From assembly GCA_022837505.1 (NCBI GenBank), contig JALHFZ010000044.1, forward strand, positions 1 to 14,739: a stretch of DNA of 14,739 nt. Direction: 5' to 3'. Position numbers and translations under genes: made by a program. Of this stretch, positions 7,935 through 14,145 are shown piece by piece. A model generated the notes under the pieces. The model was not told where the DNA came from and did not search any database. It saw only the letters and a list, made by a program, of their open reading frames with translations. Source of the stretch: Synergistaceae bacterium (GTDB taxonomy: Bacteria > Synergistota > Synergistia > Synergistales > Aminobacteriaceae). Each line of letters begins with the position of its first letter. Position 1 is the first letter of the stretch.

Positions 7935-8407
7935 GTTTCTGTTCCGTTCCGGTCCTGTTCCTTTTGATTTTTTTCGTCTTCTCCCTGAGGAGGAAGAGCG
8001 CGGACAATTTTCCCGAGGACGCCGTTCACGAATTTGCCCGATTCCTCCGTGCCGAAAGTCTTGGCAAGCTCCACCGCCTCGGAAATAGCCACGGGCACGG
8101 GGGTCAGAGAGGTGAGCAGGCATTCGTATATGGCCATCCGCAGGGCCGCCCGGTCCACCGCCACCATCCGTTCCGGCCGCCAGCCGGTGACGTGCTCCCT
8201 GATCAGGTTGTCAATATCGTTCCGTGCCTCCCAGGCGCCCTTCGTCAGGTCCCGGGCGTAGTTCAGAATTTCCGGGTCTTCCTCGGCGGCGAAGAATTCA
8301 AAGGCGTCCTCGAGGGTCTGATTCCGCCGCAGATCCAGGGAATACAACATTTGAAGCGCCATCTCCCGGGATCGATGACGCTTCTGGGGAAGAAAAGAAC
8401 GGCTCAC
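7931..8407 (-). CDS. nusB: Transcription antitermination factor NusB
   Basis: All-helical RNA-binding protein that works with NusE (ribosomal protein S10) at boxA to promote antitermination of rRNA operons. The opening RHRSREMALQMLYSLD (residues 10-25) is the typical NusB arginine-rich first helix. Later motifs VDRAALRMAIYECL and PVPVAISEAVELAKTFGTEESGKFVNGVLGKI, split across about residues 84-140, are the most conserved part of the family. At 158 residues it is slightly long because of a charged, unconserved tail (EDEKNQKEQDRN). The start is GTG at 8407 with GGGAGG seven bases upstream. It follows the membrane protein gene by four bases and overlaps xseA by four bases. A nusB-xseA pair is common in Firmicutes. 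Confidence 0.94.
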   Translation of the reverse strand: MSRSFLPQKRHRSREMALQMLYSLDLRRNQTLEDAFEFFAAEEDPEILNYARDLTKGAWEARNDIDNLIREHVTGWRPERMVAVDRAALRMAIYECLLTSLTPVPVAISEAVELAKTFGTEESGKFVNGVLGKIVRALPPQGEDEKNQKEQDRNGTET

Positions 8408-8411
8408 ACAA

Positions 8412-8894
8412 TTACCTCCCAGCGGTACCTCGTATCTTTTTCAACAGCCGGCCCCCTCTGTCGGACTGGAGGAACTCAGCCCCCCAGTAAAAGAGGCCGC
8501 CCCACAGAAGAGCCCATACAAGCGTTCCAAGCCCGTCAAGAATAAGGACTGCACAACCGGAAGCCCAGAGGGCCCATACTATGGGTTTTCTTATAAAGGC
8601 ATACAGACCGCTCGGCCCTTCGTAGTCTGACTTTTCCGTCTCAGCCCAGGAAACCCGGGCGGAAAGGCCGACTCTGCCGAGGGATTCCTTCAGGCGGGTC
8701 TCGACCATGTCCATCTCGAGGGAGTTGCTCTCCTTCGGTAGACCGATCACAAGATAGGCCATCCCCTCCGAAGCGGAGAGGGAAACCTGGGTGCACTTAT
8801 AGGGCGACATGAGAAGTGAATTCACGAAATCCATCAATCCTGCCCGGGAAAGAGAGATGGTACCGAGAGAGTTTTTCATCCAGAATAGGTACAT
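8412..8894 (-). CDS. Hypothetical protein with two C-terminal membrane helices
   Basis: A 160-residue protein from the ATG at 8894, with GGGGTGG five bases upstream; an in-frame GTG at 8903 would add three residues. Residues 1-100 are soluble and mixed alpha/beta (GTISLSRAGLMDFVNSLL, AYLVIGLP, VETRLKESLGRVGL). Two hydrophobic segments follow at about 104-120 and 122-141, both Trp-rich, and the end is basic (RGGRLLKKIRG), suggesting a cytoplasmic C-terminus. I do not recognise the family by sequence. Its place between asp23-like and nusB is where Firmicutes often carry AmaP, the membrane anchor for Asp23. AmaP has its helices at the N-terminus, so this would be an inverted arrangement, and a role as Asp23 partner is inference. 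A 7-bp stem-loop sits just upstream. Confidence 0.75.
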   Translation of the reverse strand: MYLFWMKNSLGTISLSRAGLMDFVNSLLMSPYKCTQVSLSASEGMAYLVIGLPKESNSLEMDMVETRLKESLGRVGLSARVSWAETEKSDYEGPSGLYAFIRKPIVWALWASGCAVLILDGLGTLVWALLWGGLFYWGAEFLQSDRGGRLLKKIRGTAGR

Positions 8895-8922
8895 ATCGAC
8901 CACCCCTGTTCGGAAAAGGCCG

Positions 8923-8940
8923 CCCGTCCGAATGGACGGG
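8923..8940 (-). promoter_or_regulatory. Intercistronic GC-rich stem-loop
   Basis: Perfect 7-bp arms CCCGTCC (8923-8929) and GGACGGG (8934-8940) enclose a 4-base loop in the 67-base gap between the asp23-like gene and the membrane protein gene. On the transcribed (-) strand the hairpin is followed by CGGCCTTTTCC. It has only four T after a 5-base gap, so it is a poor terminator. It may attenuate transcription, or protect the mRNA and set different levels for the genes before and after it. Confidence 0.45.
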
Positions 8941-8961
8941 AAGCCCTCTCAAAGTCCTTCG

Positions 8962-9549
8962 TTAGAGCTGTTCAATTTCGGGCGGGAAGGATTTTTCCGT
9001 CTCAGTCTCACCCTCCCTCTCGTAGGGAGGGGTGGGTTCTGAGGTTTTCACTTCCTCAGGACGGGGTTCTGCAAAGGGCTCCGGAGTTCTCTCCTGGAAA
9101 TAAATACCCTGGACGTTGATGTTGACGGCTTTGACTTTATATCCGGTATACTCTTGAAGGTTGTTCTTGATCGACTCCTGAACATCCCACGCCACGTCAG
9201 GAATCCGCAGGCCATACTTCACAAGTATATACACATCGATCGTCGCAAAGGGAGGGGTTTTTTCCTCCACGGAAACCCGGATGCCGTCGCTGGCTTTTCT
9301 TCCGATGCCGAGTTTCGACGCGATCCCCTGGCTCGCAGGCTGGACGCCGGCAATGGAGGAAAGAGTTTTCTTCGCCAGCTCCATTATGACGTCTTCGCTG
9401 ATATGGACTGTACCGCTGACAGAAGGCGCTTCTACTTCCTCTTCCGGTTTGACCTCCGCAAAAGGCGGTGTTTCCTCCTCGGGCGGCACGGCCTCCGGTT
9501 CTGTCTCAGCTACCATTTCCGGTTCCTGGGTTTTGTACAACTCATCCAT
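8962..9549 (-). CDS. Asp23/Gls24 family envelope stress response protein
   Basis: A 195-residue protein with a DUF322/Asp23 core at about 44-152. Family hallmarks are VSGTVHISEDVIMELA at the start of the core, a helix ending SIAGV, 'VYILVKYGLRIPDVAWDVQ' (106-124), and the closing TGYKVKAVNINVQGI. In Firmicutes these proteins are abundant, lie under the membrane and respond to envelope or alkaline stress; the exact biochemical role is unsettled. Here the core is flanked by Glu/Pro-rich tails at both ends (1-43 and 153-195), longer than in many homologues. The ATG at 9549 has GGGAGG seven bases upstream. The next gene encodes a membrane protein, so a membrane-tethered complex is plausible. Confidence 0.88.
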   Translation of the reverse strand: MDELYKTQEPEMVAETEPEAVPPEEETPPFAEVKPEEEVEAPSVSGTVHISEDVIMELAKKTLSSIAGVQPASQGIASKLGIGRKASDGIRVSVEEKTPPFATIDVYILVKYGLRIPDVAWDVQESIKNNLQEYTGYKVKAVNINVQGIYFQERTPEPFAEPRPEEVKTSEPTPPYEREGETETEKSFPPEIEQL

Positions 9550-9582
9550 TACGAGACCTCCCTTCGTGACTTTCTGAAGATT

Positions 9583-10026
9583 TTACCGGTTCTGCTGCTC
9601 AAATTCCTTTCCGCACCCAGGGCATACAAGTTTTTCGTCCCCCTCGTATTCCTCGGGCTGATAGTAAAACACATAGGCGCAGGAGGGACAGCAGACGGAG
9701 ACATAGCTCTCGTCGAAGTCGACGTCTTCATCGTCATCATCATCGTCTTCATCGTCATCGTCATCATCGTCGCCCTCGCCCATGAATTCCGCGAAGACCC
9801 GCTCCATGGAGTCGAGATCTTCGTCGAGGAGGGCGCAGTCATCCGCAAGATCCTCGTATAGTTCCCGCTGCTCCTCGATAAGCTCCTCGTGCTCATCCAC
9901 CTCAAGAGAAAGGGCCTCAAGAGCGTCCACCATGGCACCGAATATCTTATTCTGTCCCTCGTCCTTGGCAGGTCCGAGTCCGTCAAGCAACCCCTTGAGG
10001 TACGCAATCTTTTCCCGTGCGCTCAT
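9583..10026 (-). CDS. CD1247-like protein: helical N-terminus, Asp-rich tract, zinc ribbon
   Basis: A 147-residue acidic protein of unknown function. Residues 1-80 are predicted helical or coiled-coil and begin MSAREKIAYLKGLLDGL, the hallmark of the CD1247 N-terminal domain found next to efp and asp23 in Clostridia. Residues 86-101 are an unbroken run of Asp/Glu. The C-terminal part carries two cysteine knuckles, CCPSC (112-116) and CPGC (135-138), which form a zinc-ribbon-like module. The ATG at 10026 has AAGGGGG eight bases upstream. It starts six bases after the efp stop, so it is probably made together with EF-P. A nucleic-acid or ribosome-linked role would fit the zinc ribbon and the context, but the acidic tract argues against direct DNA binding and nothing is established. 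Confidence 0.82.
   Translation of the reverse strand: MSAREKIAYLKGLLDGLGPAKDEGQNKIFGAMVDALEALSLEVDEHEELIEEQRELYEDLADDCALLDEDLDSMERVFAEFMGEGDDDDDDDEDDDDDDEDVDFDESYVSVCCPSCAYVFYYQPEEYEGDEKLVCPGCGKEFEQQNR
9724..9771. repeat. Trinucleotide (GAT/GAC)n low-complexity tract
   Basis: A run of 16 codons, nearly all GAT or GAC on the - strand, encodes the Asp/Glu tract of the CD1247-like protein. Near-perfect trinucleotide repeats can gain or lose units by slippage without changing frame, so the tract length may differ between strains. Confidence 0.8.
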
Positions 10027-10031
10027 ACCAA

Positions 10032-10622
10032 CTACCCCCTTCTCTCTTCCTGTTTTCTGCCCCGTTCGAGATACTCTCCCGTACGGGTATCCACAATTAT
10101 TGTATCATCCACGTTGATAAAAAGGGGAACGGTGATGACGATCCCCGTCTCGAGGGTCGCCGGCTTGCCGCTGCTCGAGACGGTATCCCCCTTGAAGCCC
10201 GGAGGAGTATCCGTTACCCGCAGCTCCACACTCTTGGGCATTTCGATGCCCATGATCTTGCCCTCGAAGAACTCTATCTGAACCTCGAGGTTGTCCACGA
10301 GATAATCTGCCACATCTCCAAGGACCTCCCGGGAGATGGGCATTTCGTCGTAGGTGGAGAGATCCATGAAAATGTAGTCATCACCGCTCATGTAGCTGAA
10401 CTGGGCGGGCTTGTCCTCGTAGATTATCCGCTCGAATTTCTCACCGGAGCGAAAAGAATTTTCAATGGTCGAGCCGGTATCGACGTTTCTCATCTTCGTC
10501 CGCACCGTGGCCCCGCCCCGTCCCATCTTGTGGTGCTGAAACTCTATAACTTCCCAGATGCCCTCCTGCCAGCGGATTTTCAGCCCCGGATAAAAATCGG
10601 ATGTATCCACTACCTGTGCCAT
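10032..10622 (-). CDS. efp: Translation elongation factor P
   Basis: EF-P binds between the P and E sites of the ribosome and rescues stalling on polyproline stretches. The 196-residue length and three-domain layout are standard. Domain I opens with DTSDFYPGLKI; domain II includes 'YMSGDDYIFMD'; domain III ends with the EF-P signature: DTPPGFKGDTVS, GKPATLETG, VPLFINVDDTI and VDTRTGEYLERG. The loop that reaches the peptidyl transferase centre reads HHKMGRGGA, so the tip residue is Arg35 where E. coli has the beta-lysylated Lys34. Thermus and Thermotoga EF-P have a similar loop (LGRGGA, MGRGS) as I recall. The ATG at 10622 has GGGAGGT seven bases upstream and a promoter about 37 bases upstream. 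It is the first gene of a nine-gene transcription unit. Confidence 0.96.
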   Translation of the reverse strand: MAQVVDTSDFYPGLKIRWQEGIWEVIEFQHHKMGRGGATVRTKMRNVDTGSTIENSFRSGEKFERIIYEDKPAQFSYMSGDDYIFMDLSTYDEMPISREVLGDVADYLVDNLEVQIEFFEGKIMGIEMPKSVELRVTDTPPGFKGDTVSSSGKPATLETGIVITVPLFINVDDTIIVDTRTGEYLERGRKQEERRG

Positions 10623-10658
10623 ATTCCCTACCTCCCGAAATCAGTTCAAAACGGTCAC

Positions 10659-10687
10659 ATTATACAGGCAAGCATCTTCTTCCGCCA
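10659..10687 (-). promoter_or_regulatory. Sigma-70-type promoter for the efp operon
   Basis: On the - strand a perfect TATAAT -10 box (10659-10664) lies 36 bases upstream of the efp ATG, giving an expected leader of about 30 bases. At 17-base spacing the -35 position is TGGCGG (10682-10687), a weak match to TTGACA. The site falls between the pilQ terminator and efp, where a promoter is required. The poor -35 suggests help from an activator or control by the overlapping palindrome. Confidence 0.65.
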
Positions 10688-10698
10688 CAGGAGCGGAA
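10680..10698. promoter_or_regulatory. Inverted repeat over the efp -35 region (possible operator)
   Basis: TTCCGC (10680-10685) and GCGGAA (10693-10698) form a perfect 6-bp inverted repeat with a 7-base spacer, 19 bases in all. It overlaps the -35 hexamer of the efp promoter. No T-tract follows on either strand, so it is not a terminator. The size and place fit a dimeric regulator's operator, but no regulator gene is nearby. Confidence 0.4.
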
Positions 10699-10702
10699 AC
10701 AC

Positions 10703-10732
10703 AAAAAAGGCCCCCGAAGGTCAAGGGGGCCT
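10703..10732 (-). terminator. Intrinsic terminator after pilQ
   Basis: On the - strand AGGCCCCC and GGGGGCCT (10725-10732 and 10708-10715) form a perfect 8-bp stem with a 9-base loop, followed by a run of T (10703-10708 plus pairing positions). It lies ten bases after the pilQ stop codon and separates the pil operon from the efp operon. Confidence 0.92.
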
Positions 10733-10741
10733 GATTCGCAC

Positions 10742-12484
10742 CTATTTCAGAACTATTTTCTCAAGGGTAGTATCGGGAATATCGAGGACATAGGGGATCA
10801 CGATCATGGCGACTTCCGTCTTGTCACGGGAGTTCGACTTGTACTTGAAAAGCTCGCCGAGAAGGGGGATGTCGCTCAGTATGGGGATCCGGTGGGTCTC
10901 GGACTTCTCCTGGTCCTTATAGAGACCGCCCACCACGAAGGGCTCGCCGTCACGCACGCGGATCACCGTATTCACCTGGCGGTTCGTGGTCTGGGGAAAC
11001 TGCTCCCCCGCCTGGCCGCGGTAGGTACCGATGATCTCGCCAGTCTCAATCTTCAGCGTGATGGAGACCATTCCGTCCCGTCCGACAACGGGAGTGAACT
11101 CGAGGATGGGGCCCACTTCCTTTTCGCTCCAGGTGGGGTTGCCCGCCTCGTCCCGCTCGGAGATGTAGGGGTAGTTCTCCACAAGCTTGATAACTGCCTT
11201 CTGGCCGTCGAGGGTGATGATTGAGGGGTCGGCAAGGACCTTTCCCTTGTTCTTCGTGATAAGGGCCTTCAGACCGAAGTCAAGCATCTTCGTTAGGCTG
11301 TTGGTCGCTATGTTCTTCAGGCCACCTCCGGTGATGGGGGCAAGGGGGGCAGCCCGGTTATCCCCGGTGGTGGGGTTATACCCTGCCGGCTTGTCAGCGT
11401 AGACATAGCCGAGGCCCGCTCCGGCGGAGCTGTAGTTGAACCACCACTGGCTGTAGACGGCGTCGATGATGGTCTCAAGCTCTTCCTTGCCGCTGTCTGT
11501 CACTTCGATGATCCGGGCCTGGAGCATCACCTGCCGTCCGGGGTGGTCGATATGCTGAAGAACTTTTTCCACCTCGAAAAACTGGTCGCTCCGCCCCGTG
11601 ACGTAGATCGCCCGGAGGCGTTCGTCCACCACGACCTTGTTCACCCCGGTGAGGCCCGTCAGAAGGCCTGCCACGGCCTTCATGTCTGCGTAGGCTATCT
11701 TGAACTGGCGGGTGGATTCCTTCCCCGTGGTCTTGCCCAGACTGTCTGGGGTGCCGATGATAACCGTCTTCCCCATAATGGCGTAGGACATGTCGTACAT
11801 GCGCATCAGGTACCCAAGGGCCTCGTTGAGGGGGACGGCCTTCAGGGACATGGTGACCATGGTGTTCGGTACGGAGGGGTCGGCGATGATATTCATCTTC
11901 GAATACTCTCCGAACATCCGGAAGACATCCCGCAGCTCCACATCACGGAGGTCAAGGGTAATCGGGGTTGTCTTCGTGAAGGGGTCGCCGGGGACTGAGG
12001 CCACCGGGGCGACCGGGGCAAGAAGGTCCTTCTGTACGTTCTCCCGCTCCACGTAGTCCCTGGCGGAGAAGCGGAGCATGTACTTGTTCGCCGGAGGGGT
12101 TCCTTCAATCTTCTTCAGGATCATCGGCTCGTTCACCCTTATTTTGAAGACGACCCGATTTTCCACCTGCTCGGCCCGTACCATGCCCACAAGGGGAAGA
12201 GCGAAATCCCGCTCCCATGTACCCGAGGCGAGATAGGCTCCGGAAAGAGAAAAGGTGATCTCGTCGGAGGCGAGGGCATCCACCTCGGGAAGGGGGAGAG
12301 AGCCGCCTTTCAGCTCGATGAGAATTCCGTCAGACCCGAGCTGGTTCACCATCAGTCCGGCGACGGGTGGAAGGTCCTTCCAGGGGTTCTCTTTGGCATT
12401 CCCCTGAGCCTGTACTGCCCCGGCGTTTCCGAAAAGAACGAGCGCCATAAAAATAAGAAAAACGAATTTCCATACTCTCTTCAT
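10742..12484 (-). CDS. pilQ: Type IV pilus secretin PilQ
   Basis: Forms the outer-membrane pore through which the pilus fibre passes. It has 580 residues, shorter than many proteobacterial PilQ. A signal peptide (1-26: basic start, hydrophobic 7-20, AVQA cleavage site) leads to an AMIN-like beta domain (about 42-142). The secretin N0/STN domain follows (175-245: ITLDLRDVELRDVFRMFGEY, NIIADPSV). Then come one N1/NolW domain (about 258-315: VVVDERLRAIYVTG) and the secretin barrel (about 318-570). Barrel signatures are ARIIEV, GKVLADPSIITLDG, NTVIRVRDGEPFVVGGL, IPILSDIPLLGELF and MIVIPYVL. The ATG at 12484 has GAGGGGG about nine bases upstream and lies 15 bases after the pilP stop. A strong terminator follows. 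Other secretins are possible by domain content, but the pilM-N-O-P context decides for PilQ. Confidence 0.93.
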   Translation of the reverse strand: MKRVWKFVFLIFMALVLFGNAGAVQAQGNAKENPWKDLPPVAGLMVNQLGSDGILIELKGGSLPLPEVDALASDEITFSLSGAYLASGTWERDFALPLVGMVRAEQVENRVVFKIRVNEPMILKKIEGTPPANKYMLRFSARDYVERENVQKDLLAPVAPVASVPGDPFTKTTPITLDLRDVELRDVFRMFGEYSKMNIIADPSVPNTMVTMSLKAVPLNEALGYLMRMYDMSYAIMGKTVIIGTPDSLGKTTGKESTRQFKIAYADMKAVAGLLTGLTGVNKVVVDERLRAIYVTGRSDQFFEVEKVLQHIDHPGRQVMLQARIIEVTDSGKEELETIIDAVYSQWWFNYSSAGAGLGYVYADKPAGYNPTTGDNRAAPLAPITGGGLKNIATNSLTKMLDFGLKALITKNKGKVLADPSIITLDGQKAVIKLVENYPYISERDEAGNPTWSEKEVGPILEFTPVVGRDGMVSITLKIETGEIIGTYRGQAGEQFPQTTNRQVNTVIRVRDGEPFVVGGLYKDQEKSETHRIPILSDIPLLGELFKYKSNSRDKTEVAMIVIPYVLDIPDTTLEKIVLK

Positions 12485-12499
12485 TGTATAAATCCCCCT

Positions 12500-13117
12500 C
12501 TAGAGTCCCGGAGCGATGTCCAGATTCTTTCCCGACCAGCGGATGGTCACCTTTTCGGGAGCGATACGGACTACTTTCCCCTCGCCGTTATTGAAACCGT
12601 ACCCGTTGCGGACGATAATTCCGTTCCCCACTCCCTCGATATCCATGATGGCCATGGATTCCTTTCCCGCCACCATAATGGCCCGGACAAACATGATGGG
12701 AGGGATTTTTTCCTGAACGAAGGTTGGAATCGACTGATCCCCCGCGACAACCACAGCGCCTTCCGGCGTCCGCTCTTCAAGCGGGGCGGCTTTCATCGTG
12801 GCCACAAAGGGCCGGCGGGAGGCGTCAGCCACGGCGGAGGCCAGGGTCAGGCTGTTTTCCCTGGTATCGACGGCCTCTTTGAAATTGGCGATGAGGGTAT
12901 CGAGACGCTCGGCGTCTTTCCCCGCCTGGCTCGCAAGGGGGGGAATGGAAATACTGTCCTCTTTCGACAGATCGAGAAACTGTTTGAAGAGGTACCCCGA
13001 CCAGACGGTTCCGGCGAGAAGAAAAAGCACCACGAGAAACCGAAGAAGGCGGTAACCCCCCTCCCCCGCCACAAGGCGGGTACCGAAGGATTCATTGTTG
13101 TGAAGATCATCGACCAT
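12500..13117 (-). CDS. pilP: PilP-like inner-membrane protein of the pilus alignment complex
   Basis: A 205-residue protein with a short cytoplasmic N-terminus, one membrane helix (about 26-44, RFLVVLFLLAGTVWSGYLF), a linker, and a C-terminal beta domain (about 120-205). The end reads GNGIIVRNGYG then EGKVVRIAPEKVTIRW, the pattern of the PilP/GspC homology region that touches the secretin. In Proteobacteria PilP is a lipoprotein; here there is no Cys in the N-terminal 50 residues, so it is anchored by the helix instead, like GspC. The ATG at 13117 has TAGGTGAG upstream and follows pilO by ten bases. The assignment rests mainly on position between pilO and pilQ plus the weak C-terminal similarity. 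Confidence 0.72.
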   Translation of the reverse strand: MVDDLHNNESFGTRLVAGEGGYRLLRFLVVLFLLAGTVWSGYLFKQFLDLSKEDSISIPPLASQAGKDAERLDTLIANFKEAVDTRENSLTLASAVADASRRPFVATMKAAPLEERTPEGAVVVAGDQSIPTFVQEKIPPIMFVRAIMVAGKESMAIMDIEGVGNGIIVRNGYGFNNGEGKVVRIAPEKVTIRWSGKNLDIAPGL

Positions 13118-13127
13118 TGCGTCTCAC

Positions 13128-13628
13128 CTACTTCTTCAGCACGGACTGAATGACCGCGACACCCTTCGCGTTCACATCGTCCACAGAATTCAGGGTCACG
13201 GAAGACACCCGTACGGCGACTTTCAGATTGCGCCAGTCCGCAAGGGTACGGACGAAAGAATAATAAGGCCCCTCAAAATCGATCTGAACGCCGCTGCGTC
13301 CGTCCGGTGAGGCAACCGGCTTCACCACGTTGCTTCGCACGCCGTTTCTCGTGAGCTCCTGCTGAACCCAGGCGTAGAAGTCCACCTCATTCTGGGGGAT
13401 ACCGAGCTGGTACTTCTCGAGGCTTGCGATGGCCTTCTTATATATTTCGATCTGGCGCATCTGCTCCTTCGCCTGCTGCTCGAGGATCATGCTTTCCCTT
13501 TTGAGGTCATAAATGGAACCCTTCAGGATCGCCATCACGTTGATGAAATAGTTCTGTCCCCAGGCGAGGCCGCCCACAAGCAATAGAAAAAGAAAAAACC
13601 ACAGTCCGTCTTTACGTCCCGAGTTCAT
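13128..13628 (-). CDS. pilO: Type IV pilus inner-membrane component PilO
   Basis: A 166-residue bitopic protein: membrane helix at about 9-25, a coiled-coil segment (about 35-75, rich in Glu, Gln and Lys), and a C-terminal ferredoxin-like domain (about 80-166; VDFYAWVQQELTRNGV, VQIDFEGPYYSFVRTLADWRNL, VRVSSVTL). PilO pairs with PilN in the periplasm to align PilQ with the assembly platform. The 'F.G.Y..F...L...' pattern near residues 117-130 is typical of PilO. The ATG at 13628 has GGAGGAG eight bases upstream. The spacing to the annotated pilN stop is 34 bases; see the pilN entry for a likely reason. Confidence 0.85.
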   Translation of the reverse strand: MNSGRKDGLWFFLFLLLVGGLAWGQNYFINVMAILKGSIYDLKRESMILEQQAKEQMRQIEIYKKAIASLEKYQLGIPQNEVDFYAWVQQELTRNGVRSNVVKPVASPDGRSGVQIDFEGPYYSFVRTLADWRNLKVAVRVSSVTLNSVDDVNAKGVAVIQSVLKK

Positions 13629-13662
13629 TGCGCAACTCCTCCTTTCCTGCCGGCAATGTCAG

Positions 13663-14145
13663 CTACCCCCGCAATATCCCGAAGAAGACAGGAGAGGGTG
13701 AAGTCCACCATGGACTCGCGAATTCCACCACATCGCTCTCCACCCAGGATTTTCCCCGAAGAGTTGCTTTTCCCGGAAGAATGGTCATGGACTCGAGCCA
13801 AACCCCCAGGGGAAGGGACTTCTCCACGGCATTGACGAACTCGAGAGCCGGGATTTCGTCCTCGAGCAGCTTCAGAGCTGAGACATAGACCGCCTCAACG
13901 TCGGAAAGCCGCTTGATTTCGTTGGCCATCTTCTTGTTCTGGGCCTTCTGTATGGCTACCTGGTCGCTCACCATGGTTAATTCAGACTCCATAGACCGGA
14001 CCTTCATGAAGCTGAGGCCGAGGGTTGTGCCGCCCACAAGAAGAAAGGCGAGCAGAAGTGAAACGAGAAGAACCCTCGCCGCGTTCAGCTTCCTTCTGCT
14101 TGATTCGAGAAGATACCTTGGGCGCAGATCCAGTTTAACTTTCAT
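13663..14145 (-). CDS. pilN: Type IV pilus inner-membrane component PilN (3' end possibly frameshifted)
   Basis: A 160-residue protein from the ATG at 14145, which overlaps the pilM stop as ATGA; a frame extension to 14184 lies inside pilM and is not used. The N-terminus MKVKLDLRPRYLLE resembles the conserved PilN segment that inserts into PilM. A membrane helix (about 22-46) and coiled coil (48-80) follow, then the PilN domain (LEFVNAVEKSLPLGVWLESM, 'LRGKSWVESDVVEFA'). After residue 143 the frame gives a Trp/Pro-rich end (SPWWTSPSPVFFG..) that does not look like PilN. In the -1 frame a 30-codon tail continues (ESMVDFTLSCLLRDIAGVAD..) and stops at TGA 13625-13627, overlapping the pilO ATG by four bases like other junctions here. 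A small indel near 13717 in the strain or the sequence is likely; correcting it would give about 173 residues. Confidence 0.82.
   Translation of the reverse strand: MKVKLDLRPRYLLESSRRKLNAARVLLVSLLLAFLLVGGTTLGLSFMKVRSMESELTMVSDQVAIQKAQNKKMANEIKRLSDVEAVYVSALKLLEDEIPALEFVNAVEKSLPLGVWLESMTILPGKATLRGKSWVESDVVEFASPWWTSPSPVFFGILRG

Noticed and set aside
7935..8123. Upstream extension of xseA giving a 468-residue protein
   Set aside because: The extra 63 residues lie entirely inside nusB, are Arg/Pro/Gly-rich and match no XseA N-terminus; the ATG at 7934 overlapping the nusB stop gives the normal start.
10017..10793. Long + strand frame of 258 codons opposite efp, crossing the terminator
   Set aside because: Antisense to efp and spans the efp promoter and pilQ terminator; no ribosome binding site or recognisable protein.
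13740..13790. Programmed -1 frameshift in pilN at G GGA AAA heptamers
   Set aside because: The zero frame downstream of both heptamers (GKSWVESDVVEFA) still looks like PilN, so slippage there would destroy conserved sequence; a later indel is more likely.
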